From contig JAQMRL010000004.1 in assembly GCA_035578175.1 (NCBI GenBank), positions 37,750,901-37,814,900 on the forward strand: 64,000 nt of DNA. The letters run 5' to 3'. This stretch comes from Catonia carolina. Its lineage: Eukaryota > Arthropoda > Insecta > Hemiptera > Achilidae. Position numbers and translations under genes: made by a program. Below the pieces are notes generated by a model. That model ran no database searches. It saw only the letters and a list, made by a program, of their open reading frames with translations, and was not told the DNA's origin. Shown in pieces: positions 40,701 through 52,700 of the stretch (position 1 is its first letter; every line of letters starts with the position of its first letter).

Positions 40701-43700
40701 AAGAAAATATTTTCTCGAAATAAACCACAGCTTACAAAATGTATGTAGTAACTGCACGGTAGTGAAATGTATACTACGAGTAGTGTCTTACTGTTGAGGT
40801 TGGTAGCACTGTCAATTATTCATTTCCCTCCTCACAGCCCATCAATATGCAAAAGGAAATCTCGTGACTTCAATATCTATACTTTAGATTAGTAATACCA
40901 TTACCTATTTATTGTACTCCATTTTTACCCCTTAGGTACAGGTGCAAATATTTTAGTTTTACTGTTTAACGCCTAAAAAAGAATGTTACCAATTTTAGCT
41001 TTCTTTGGTGATCAGGAAATTATAGGATTAGTGATATTGAATCAGTGAGGGCTTCCACATTTATTTAAATAGGTACCAGATGTACGTACTAAAGTTATCT
41101 GAGCTAGTTTTTTTTTGCATCCTTTCTTTTTGAAGGCTCATTAAAATATTCATTTCATAATGTACTTTGTTTGCCTCTTCTTTATTTCCCTTGGCAGCCA
41201 TTCCTGGTCACTTCTTATGACCCTCATTAAAAAAAATGATAATTGGAAAATAGTTCTTTTTCCACACTGAATTTTTAGAATATAAATTACTAACGTTTAA
41301 TAATAAGTTTTTCAATGTTATTATTTAAAAATATGTAACGAAAATAGAATCTCATCTTGTTTTGCAAAATGAATGTTATCAGAATAATGTAGTTTCATTT
41401 TTAATCTTTCAGACTATAAAAACAAATGCTCAACATATAACAGTTCTTTAACTTAATATTGTTTCAGATATTATGTATTAAAGAACTTAAAAGCTTCAAA
41501 ACTTTTTCTTACTATAATTTAAATGTTCAGAGTTCTGCATATTATATGTTGACGTCCTTCGATTAACATAAAAGTTGTAAATTGTTAAGATTCAAAGAGT
41601 GTTGGCTTAAGTAATTCAACAATTATTTATTATTTTTTTCAGGATTAAAATGTAAAGAATGCAAATACAAATGCCACAGAGATTGTGAAGCTAAAGTACC
41701 GCCATCTTGTGGATTACCAAGAGAGCTTGTTGATGAATTTCGAAGAACTCTTCAGTCTGATGGTAAGCGTTTACAGTTGATATCATTATTGTGTTAATAT
41801 TATTACTAGGTCTAATCCATAAATTCGGCTGAATTTCAAGGTGGGAAAAAAATTTTGACAGCCAAGTGCATTTATTAAAAAAAGAATTAGGTTAAACAAT
41901 GTATTAAAAAATACTCTGTTTAAAGCTTATATATAAACATACTTTAACCCAATGAGAACAGTGGTTCTAACGATCACGCGGACTGACATTTTACACCTAA
42001 TAAAAACTTGTTTTTTTCATTCAGCTTCATTCCTAAAAATTTCAAAAAATTACCTAATAACAAATTTGTTAATAGAACCACATCTGAACCAAATTTTTCT
42101 GTTTTCATTTACAACCAGAACAAAAATTGAAATTAAAAAAAAATATTTTCTTTTAGAAATATTAATTTATTTATAAAAATGTGTCACTAAATCACTAAAA
42201 AAAATACAAAAATATATGTTTAGCTATATATATAAATAAAGCAATTCATTGTAAAGTGATGTCTCTTTTCAATTTTTATTTACTCCTGTTCAATAAAAGT
42301 TTCTGTCTCTTTTCTGCACATTATTTAGTTTATTATAATTTTCTAAACATGATAGCATAAATCAAAACATGTTATTGTTTATTTTGATGCTAGTTGTAAG
42401 GTTTAACAAAGAGATAAGCGAGATGGTTAATGTTAACCTTCTTTGTTCGGTTTTAGAGTCATAAAATTTGTCGCCGGCACTTATAATTTATTGATTTTGA
42501 CCGCAACAGTAAGAGCTAACAGATAAAGTCATTTTCAAACATAAAGCTTTTTTTTTGAAAAGTTGTAGATGAAAACACTCAGATTTTAGTCCTCGTGAAA
42601 AAAAGATCTTTCTTTCGCGAAACACCACGTCGTCAATTTTCATCATACAAATATGCAAGATACATCAAATCAAAGAGGAGAAAATTCTCTATCCAATGCA
42701 ACTGAACCCGTTGGAAAATAATGAATAGTTGCAGAGAAAATTAAATTTAAAAAAAGGTCATGATGCATGGCTGATTCCTGGCTTTCAGGTTGGCAAGGGT
42801 TAAAGTGTTATTGTGTTTTTGTGTTGTGGATTTGGTTTAAAAAAAATAAACAGGTTAAATAAACAGTTAGTTAAATAAAGTAACAGGTTAAATGAGAAAC
42901 AATTAATTTAAATTTAACTCTAATTGACTCACTTGAAAAATGTGTTTTACTGAGCACCATCAATTTTTTCTCTGAATAGTGTATATAGAATATTATTAAC
43001 TAAATTTTGTTGGATCATTTAAATTGTTGTTTTGTTTCTTTTCCAGTTTTTGTACCAAGTCAATCACCTAGCTTAAGTAGTCGACCATCACCAAGTCACC
43101 ACCCGTCCAGTAAGATTAATCGTCGTGATCCAAGAAAAACTGTAAATGTTCCTCCTTTTCCGGTAAGTTTTGATGCAGAGATAATATGTTTCATCCCTTG
43201 TTGGATTCCTGCTGAAAATTATAATTTTTCAACCGTGATTTCTTCTCCTCCTGAATGTTATCCTTTTTATCCTTCATTTACATCCTGTAAGTAACTAATC
43301 AATCTATGTTTAAATACTTAATTAAGTTAATAAAAAAATAATAAAGGAATAAAATGGTATCAGGGAGTAAATAATTTTATTGCTTAATCTCCCTCAGAAC
43401 AATACAGTATTAATTGCTTCTGTAAAAGTGGTAACATCAGCTGTTACATGCAAGCTTGCATTTCTGTGTTTTCTGCTATAAATAATTTTCCGATTTTGTT
43501 CTGGCAGGTGCAGTTAAGTTTTTATGTTTTCATTAAACTGCTGAAGAGTTTTATGATTATTGTCAAGTAAGGTGACACATATATAAAATCGGTGTGTTTA
43601 GAATCATGTTGCAAAAATAAATTGGTTGTCAATTTGTTGATACCTGGTTTATAAAAAAATATTTTTTCCCACTTTCCAAGCACATTAGTAAATTACTGTA

Positions 43701-46700
43701 ATGTGAAATCATATTCATACTTTTGGAAGAAAACTATCTTATATAAGTTTCTGGAATTTAGAAGAGTGTGATTTTGAAAGACTGATTCTAACATGGTTTT
43801 TGCAGAAATTTATAAATTACCTCTAAGCAAAGTAAAGTGAGAAAACATAAAATATAATAGTTCTAGTATTTTTTACTTTTTCTTGCCGTGTATGATGAAT
43901 ATTGGGAAGGATAGTTTTGTTTTCATGTCAATTTTTTGAAATCGAGTTTTTACCGGTTCCCCTGAACCCAAAACATGTTTTTTAGGAATTGGTCTGTGTG
44001 TGTATGTGCGTTGTTTTTTTGATTGTGGAGAACATAATTCCCAAATAATCAGTCCTCCATAAATGGTTTAAATTTATTGTTTTTTCTTTTTATACAGGGT
44101 GGTCCTGATTCGAGCTCCAACACGTCCAGCTGCAATAGTTCTACGCCTTCAAGTCCTGTTGTATTGACACATACTCCAACTGCAAATATAAATAAGCAAA
44201 ATACATTTAAATTTCCAGATGTTGTTACTCTGGAAACTCATCCACTTGATAGATCTCAGGTGAATTTTATTGTTAAGTATTAAATAAAATAATTAGACAT
44301 TAATTATAATTTTTTTATTATTAGGCTATTTTCCGTGTTTTAAATACTAGTAAAGGTAATACTTTTGTATGGATTTGAATACTATAGCTTAACGAACTAG
44401 AGACTGTTGATGAAGGCGGAGCATAGTGACCTAGATCACAGCACAGAGCTAATTAACTTTCAATTATTGCATCCTGCGCTATCACATTGTGGTCCTGCTG
44501 TGGATGACAGCCTAACAAAATTTCAGCTGGAGTTCGGTGGAACAGAGTGTGACTTAGCGAAGGGGCAACCTCACACCCGACCATGGCTGTTATTGGCTAT
44601 ATCTCATCTGCAGTCTTTAGTTCGTAGGGGTATAGACAGTGGTTACTGGTGTACTGTGATGATGGTTAGGGCTCATTAACTATATTCTCTTAGGTGTGGC
44701 CGACCTTAGTCTGTACAAGACTACACCTCATTTACGCATTATACATATAATCCTCACATTATAGGGTCATGAAGTTGCTTGTTGTTCTTAAATTGGAACA
44801 GATTGCAACATACCCACATTAGGGATGAAAAAATTAGGCAACTTTAGTTTGGTAGGGTTAATTAATAAATTGATTATCTTCAGAAGTTGTTGAGAAAAAA
44901 TTTATTGTTAATTCAGGATGCATAAAAGACATCTTAGAATTTTCAATTTTATAGTAGTAATGTATTATGTCTTATAAAGAGCTAATGCAATATTCTTAAA
45001 GAAAGCATAAAATATGTAGATGTTAAAATGTAATTAGGTTTGGACACAAAATGTGCTTGGGCTCTCAGTTACTATTTTGTAGATAGTTCATTTTGATGGT
45101 ACTATTACGTAATTTTTTTCTCATTGTTCTCTGTCCCCAGCTAGGGTCTGGAAATTATTACTTGTTAAAAACCCACTGTTCTATAACGTATGAACCAATA
45201 ATAATAAACTATAAAATAATACTATTTTATATAATAAATTTATACCGTACAATAAATTTCACTAAACTTTATATGATTATTTATAAAATAATGATAAATA
45301 ATAATAATAATAATGATAAAATAATAATAAATGAAGAGGGGGGTGTAGTAAGGTGTATAAAGACCCAGTGAATATGATGGCTAGGTCACTTAAATGAAAT
45401 AATAGGGGATGCCAAAGAAGCTATTGGAGACTCAGATTTACGTTACCAGAAAGTGGAGTCAACCTAAAATTGGATGACTTGGATGACCTTAGACCTTCGT
45501 AAATGGTGGTGAGAGGGCGAGGGGTAGAGGACATTGGAGAATATTAATGTTAAAAATCAAGGCTCAAGTAGGGCTGTAGCGTTGGAAGAAGAAGAGATTT
45601 TTAAATTATAATTGAAATATATTTCTAACCACCAGAATACGGTAACAGAAAACACTAACCAATGTTTATAGCGCTTTCGTGTATCGTGTACACGTCTTCA
45701 GTAAATTAAATTTTTTTTAAAATATTTTTCACATCAAAATTTAAAACTTCTTACCCCTGCCACAGCAGATAAGGAATCAGATAAGGATTTTTTAATTTTA
45801 ATATTGTTCTGTTACTGAGTGTAAATGATTTGAAAGTGTTTTCAATTATAAATTTAATTTAAGGATTAGTCACGGCTGTAAATTTATTTTTGACCCTAAA
45901 CATTGAGATTTTTGTTTTTGCTGATAGTAACGATAGAATTTTGATTTGGAAACTTAATTATTAATTAGGACTGGAAACTAAATATCTATTTTTGTATAAT
46001 AAATTCTGTTATTTCATCAGTTGAAACTATGAAATATGTATCCTAAAATCAAGTAATAATAAAAATTTTTTTATTTTAGGATTCTGATCGTACTATGTCG
46101 GTGTCAGGAAGTGATTCAGATCGAACGCCAGTGCGAGTTGATTCACAAGATAGTCAGGTATCTGATGGTGACCCAGCCGACAGACCTTGGCCACGGCAAA
46201 ATAGTGTACGTTAATTTATTCAATAAAGTATTGACTAGATAATATTACAATATTACTACAGAAAATAAGTAAATTATAGTATATTTTGCTACAATATAAT
46301 TTGAACAAATTTTATTCTTTGACAAGATGTTTTAAATTATGCTGTGCATTTAGAGTTGTTATTTTGAAGAAGACTATTACTGACAAATGGAAGTTTTTGA
46401 AATGTGGTTGTATCAAAGAATTTTGAAGTTGTGCTGGGGAGATTGTGACCCTAACAAGAGTGTTCTCAGAATGATAGAGAAGGAGGAAGAAGTAGTAAGA
46501 ACCATAAAAATACAAAAATTGCAACATTTGGGTCATGTGATGAAAGGCAAGAAGTACAGCACACTCCACGTAATAATTCAGGGGAAAATTATGGGCAAGA
46601 GCAGTAGGTTATAGTAGAAGATGTATATCTTGCTTAATAACTTATAATTATTATTATTATTATTGCCAATATGGTAAAAAAACTTATTATTGCCAAGATG

Positions 46701-49700
46701 ATTGCTGATCTTCTTGGAGGAGATGGTATATAAAATGAAGAAAGATAAAAAGAAAGACTGTTGTGAATATCCCCTTTATGCCTCTTCGAAGTTTTCTGAT
46801 GTTAGACCCAACACAACCCCTCTCCTCTTCTCTTTATCGCTAAACTGTCTCTCTTCCATTGTTCTTTTGGCACTGCATCTTTTTCACAATTTTATCTGTA
46901 AGTTAACCCTTCTCTTCACTTTTGGTAATTTTTCTTCCACTTTCTAATAAAGCATCCTTTTAAACAGCTTATCCTCCTCTATTATACTGATATGTACATT
47001 TTAGCTTTGATTGTTCAACTCTTTTTCCTAGACAAAATCGCCTTTTAAACTTATTTCTGCCACCTGCATTCTACTCTCTAACTCCTTCCACTTTTACATG
47101 TGTGTATTATATAAATCAGTATTGCATAAAATATGCATTAACATAATTTTATTACAATACTTATGAACGTCTGGATCCCAAAGTAAGCGTCCAGTACTTA
47201 GGAGGAAACTACTTGCTTTCTGCACCCTTTTACCTAACTTGTATTCCAATTTTCCATCTATTAGAAAACAGCCCTAAATACATGAGTTTCTTAACTTCCT
47301 CCAGCATCCTGCCATTTAGCCTCAATGTCCCTATCTTCCCTTTTAAAATCTCTTTTGTACTTTATTTTTTCCTCTTTGAATTCCAAACCATAATTAACAA
47401 TCTCATCCTTCTTCAACTTCTGTGCTCGTTCTTTCTATTATGTAGTACTGTAAATAAAAATAATGTGCCTAATAATATAACAATAACTTTTTTTATATTT
47501 TACAAAATATAGATAGGCTTCAATAATGATAAAATATTATTTTGTTAACAGTTATCTATGCGAGAATGGGATATTCCATTTGATGAATTGAAGATGGGTG
47601 AAGCTATTGGTACTGGTCATTTTGGTACAGTGTACCGTGGTAATTGGCACGGAGACGTAGCAATTAAAGTACTCAATATGAACTATATGGATGATGAAAA
47701 GACTCTAGAAGCATTCAAATTAGAGGTAAAATTTTTATTTAATAGAAATTACATTTATCCGAACTTTATTATGCTGTAACCGTTTTCCTTAATGTTTGTT
47801 GTCTTATAATAACGTATATTCTTTTTGAGTTAAAACTTTTATCATGTTGTCATATGATTATTTACTTGGTCACTGTAATTATGATGCAACTGTAATATGG
47901 TTGTAAGCATGTATAATTAATTTTAAGGCAATTCATTATCTCCATATACTCCTATCTGTAGGTATCTTTATTGAAATAGATTCTCGATTCTGATACCAAA
48001 ACTTAGTCCCACTAAAATAATTAAACTATAATTAAGGTTAAAATTGTGAACAATAATCAAACAAAAACTTAAAAATTATTTTTTATATTATAACTTTTTA
48101 TAATAATACATGCAATGAAACAACACAGACTCATACAATTAAACATAACTGAACCTCTGTGAATAAACTTGTGTTCTTGAGTTTCCAGAAGTGTACTTTT
48201 ACTCTTATACAATAATGCCGAACGATCATTCGAAACCATTTTATAAAATCAAGTGTACTTTGACACATTCTCTCTTTGTTTGTAGTTATATATTATAAAA
48301 AAAATGAAAAAATGAAGAAAACACGCGTGAACTGTATAAACGTATAATATACTACAAATTATTCACCATGAAAACCCAATCTCGTGAATGGTTGCATCGA
48401 ATTATGATTAACTTTCTCCATAGTTCAGTAAGTGATTCACTGATTCTTTTTCAAATAGCCATATTCGTATTAAAATGAACGGTTAGTCTCCAGTATATGA
48501 TTAAGATTTGTCGCAATAGTTATGTAATATGACAACATTTTTCAAATTTTAAAGTTTTTTTACTCCCCCCAAGCCAAAATCACCCAACTGGGTTTATATT
48601 TAATATCTTTTATCTTAGAAAATCACGACATTTTTGCCACAGTTCAAAAACTAGTGAATTGGTATTGAAGAATCAACTTTTTACCATTGATTCTCGATAC
48701 GGAATATTTTTCAAGTATCCTTGGTATCGAGAATTTGGATAGTTTGGAGACATTTGGAATTGACACATCTATAGTGAAAAAGTCAATGCACCTTTCTAAG
48801 GCTGACAACAAACCTGCATGTGATTACATGCAATTGTTAGTAAAACTTAGATAATTAATAAGTTAGTATTGAATATTTAAAATTTTTTTGTACATTATAT
48901 TACAGGTGGCAACATTTCGTAAAACTAGGCATGAAAATCTTGTTCTATTTATGGGCGCTTGTATGAAACCACCAAGGTTGGCGATTGTTACCAGTATGTG
49001 TAAAGGAATGACATTATACACACATATTCATTTGTGCAAAGATAAATTTAATATGAACAAAACCACTATCGTTGCACAACAAATATCTCAGGTAATCTTT
49101 ATTAATTTAAAAAAATTTAAGTCAGTCTGTTTCTCTTGTATGGTAATTTTCCAGAATATTACAGCAAGTTTAAGATATTGTTACTCGAATTGTTTACTTT
49201 TTTTAATAACTTGCATTGTTTAGAATATGTGTTTTTCGTTTTATAATATTAACAAACAAGATTATAATAAATATTTTTCAAAGTTAATTTTTGTGTGATC
49301 TTGGCAATATTTCTGAGTAAACTGAAATCAATTTTCCACTTTCTAATTTATTAGGGGTTAAATACAAATTTCTTTCTAAAGACATAAAAAATACAATTTT
49401 TGTGGTATTCATTTCGGTGTTTTTTTTTTTTTGTGTAGATTTAATTAAATTAACTTTGTATCTAGTTTAGTAATGTTTGAATGGTTGTTCATTTTAATGT
49501 ATTTTATAGTGAGAATTTTTCAGATAGTAGTTACAAGTTTGTGTTCCATGGTTTCCTTTTTTGTGTTTTAGGGAATGGGCTACCTTCACGCCAGAGGAAT
49601 AGTTCATAAGGATCTAAAAAGTAAAAATATTTTCTTAGAAAATGGTAAAGTTGTCATCACTGACTTCGGTTTATTCAGCGTTACTAAATTATGTTTTGGA

Positions 49701-52700
49701 AATAGGTATGTTAAATGAATTTGTTCATTTTATTTTGTTTGGTCTCGAACCATATCTCTTTTAATTTTTGACATAATAAAACTCGTTGTAAATGAAGCAT
49801 GTAATGCAAGATTTATTATTAAAGTAGTAGTCACAGGCAAGCGACTTTGGAATTAGTGACTAGAAAATATTCTAAGTGACTTATCCTACTATTTAACTTT
49901 TACTTACTGGATGATATCAGAAATGAAACATCTGTCTCACCCTTCGCACGGTATACACACAGTGCTTTTGAGTAAGCAGTACAAATTTTGGTTCTAAGGA
50001 AAGTAACCATTGCACTTAACTGTTTTACTACTAGAGACACATATTCATGGTCCAGTAGTTGTTGTCTTTAAAGCGACATATCTTCCGTAATTATTAACTG
50101 ATTTGCGAATTCAATAGCTTAAACTGTGCGCCATAAAATAAGCTTTAATTTGATGTATAATACTAGGCAATTACAGAGGGTATGACTGAGATAGACAATA
50201 TAAAGCGTGCCCAACCTATGGAAAGTCTTCACCAATGTTCCGGACTAAGTAACTTTTGAACCAAATGTCATTTTAGATTGGCAGTACTATCTTTGGAAAG
50301 CCTATTTCGTTTTATATGGGAATAAGTGAGCTCATTGCTCTGTTGCTGTTTTATCGCTGGAATGCCTATGTAGAGATAGAAGATGTTTCCTTCTCTGTCT
50401 TTTTCAACCGTGGTCATTGAAAGACATTTTTATACCTCCACAAACCAATTTTTATATATGTGTGCTTTTCTAAATATTATTTCAACGAATACGTGTTAGC
50501 AAAAGTAGGGTAGGGTTACAGCGTCGTAGAATTTCAATCCTCAGTCGCTCTGATGTGCAAGCACTTCGCACCTTTTTATTCTTTTGAGACTGTCGTTGAA
50601 AATTTTGTAACTCCGTCAAAAATTTTGGGAAAATTTAATAAAAAAATGAACTTATTCAGTAATCTCTTGTCTACAAAACATGTTTCATAGGTACAAATTT
50701 TTGCTCAACTGAAATTTAAACCTGTTATAGTGAAAAATCTAATGTAAACACAAAAATTTTTGCGGGAAAACTTTCACTCACCTAAATGTAAACAATTATG
50801 AAGTGATTTTCATGTATCTGATATTCAGAAGGCGCGTTTATCTTATGTAAATCAACTGTAATTTTTTCTTAATTTTTTGCTAGTAATGATGTTAGATAAA
50901 AGGTTTTTTTTGAGAGTGTGTTCTGATTGTTGTGTTTCTGTTGTTGAACAAAATCCAGGTGTTGCAACAAGGTTAAGTATTTAATTTTAGGTTAATTTCA
51001 AGTTTGTTTGTTTGTTTATACACTTATTAACAGTTTTTTTCTTATTTAGGAAAGCAGACGGTCTTAGTATACCTCCTGGTTGGCTTTGTTATTTAGCACC
51101 AGAAATTATTCGTAGTTTACGAGCCCATCAGAAACCTGAGGACGATGAACTTCCTTTTTCTAAAGCATCTGATGTTTACGCCTTTGGGTATGGAATGTTT
51201 TATGTTTATTTATTTATTTATTGTTTTTGATAATGTAAATGTACGAGAGTGTATCAAATATAAACGAGATTGATTTTCTTAAAAATTCCAGAGGGGTCCT
51301 AAACCTTGAAGGGATTGATGTGCAGGCAGTGTGTACCATTAGAGAGGTAGATGAAACAACTGCAACTCTGTCGGGTCCCTTTAGTATCAAAAGAAACCAT
51401 GAGTGCGAAAGAAGTGTGTCTTTCTGTGAGCAGCGGATTATGAAAATAGTTTTTGCCAGGGAGGGATTTTATTTGGTTTTATGTCCGACTGTTTTCCAAT
51501 TACTGCTAAGCAGTCGATGAGAAGGGTGGTGAAAAAAATGTCAGACCTGACCAGGAATCAAACCTGGGACCCCGGTGCAGAAGCCAGTTGCACTGACCAC
51601 TACACCTCAGTAAAATTTTACAGCGATTACAGACACAGTTCAGGGATAACACCCTATCAAGAACCCAAGTGGTTGCTTGGCACAAAAGATTTTCCGGGGG
51701 ACATGAAAAGATCAAGAATGAGAGCCATGATCACCGCTCAAGGATGAGTATGAGCTTTTCACATTGATTTTCTCCACTATTGATACACAGTTAATGCACA
51801 ATATTATGAATTTGTGGATGCCACATTGTCATTTTGAAGGAAAAGGAAGAAGCAATTAGCCAGAAGTGTCATTCTTCAGCATGACAAGGCCTCATGTGGC
51901 TAACACTATGTTGCGAAAGTTGGATGCATTAGGATGAGAATTGCTGGAACATCCAACCTTTAGTCCAGACTTAACATCTTTTTGGAACCCTCAAAAAAGC
52001 ACTTGGAGGCCAGCGTTTCAGTGGTAATGAAGCAGTTGATTTTTTGCCTATTAATGTACCATTTCTGCGAGTAATAGATTTTACTGACAGATTTTTTGCT
52101 TTTTCTTTAGTTTTAGAGTTAAGAGAATATTACTTTATTTTTGTTATGTGTTTTGGATAAATAATTTTCACATTTCATCTATTTCTGTCTTTTAGAACTG
52201 TTTGGTATGAACTGTTGTGTGGAGAGTGGCCATTCAAATCACAACCACCAGAGTCCATTATTTGGCAAGTTGGTAAGGGTATCAAGCAAACTTTAGCGAA
52301 TTTACAAGCGTCAAGAGATGTAAAGGTAAAGTGTTATTTATCTGACTTAATTATTAAACATGAAATTTTACTGGTTTCTGTAATTTTAGTATTGGCCTGT
52401 GTTGTTATTTAAAGTGATGATGTGGTAAAGTAATACAATAGCTCATTCACCAAAAATGATGACGCATGCAATGTTAAAATAAGAGTACCAGTTCACAGGT
52501 GGCTGTGTTAATAAACTATCTATTTTATAACATATACTTTATGGGTTGAATGATATGACTACTATACATTTCGAATGAATTCTACATGTGAACTGGTATT
52601 CTGGCTGCCAATGAGTCAAATGAATAATGCCGCAATCATTGGCTGAAACAGTTGCTTATATGAACTGTTTACTTCCAACACATAATGTGTAAATTTATGT

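Noticed and set aside
51239..51747. Frames of 88-93 codons beside KSR exon 15
   Set aside because: They are the mariner and its SINE insertion, not extra KSR coding sequence; exon 15 joins exon 16 in phase without them.
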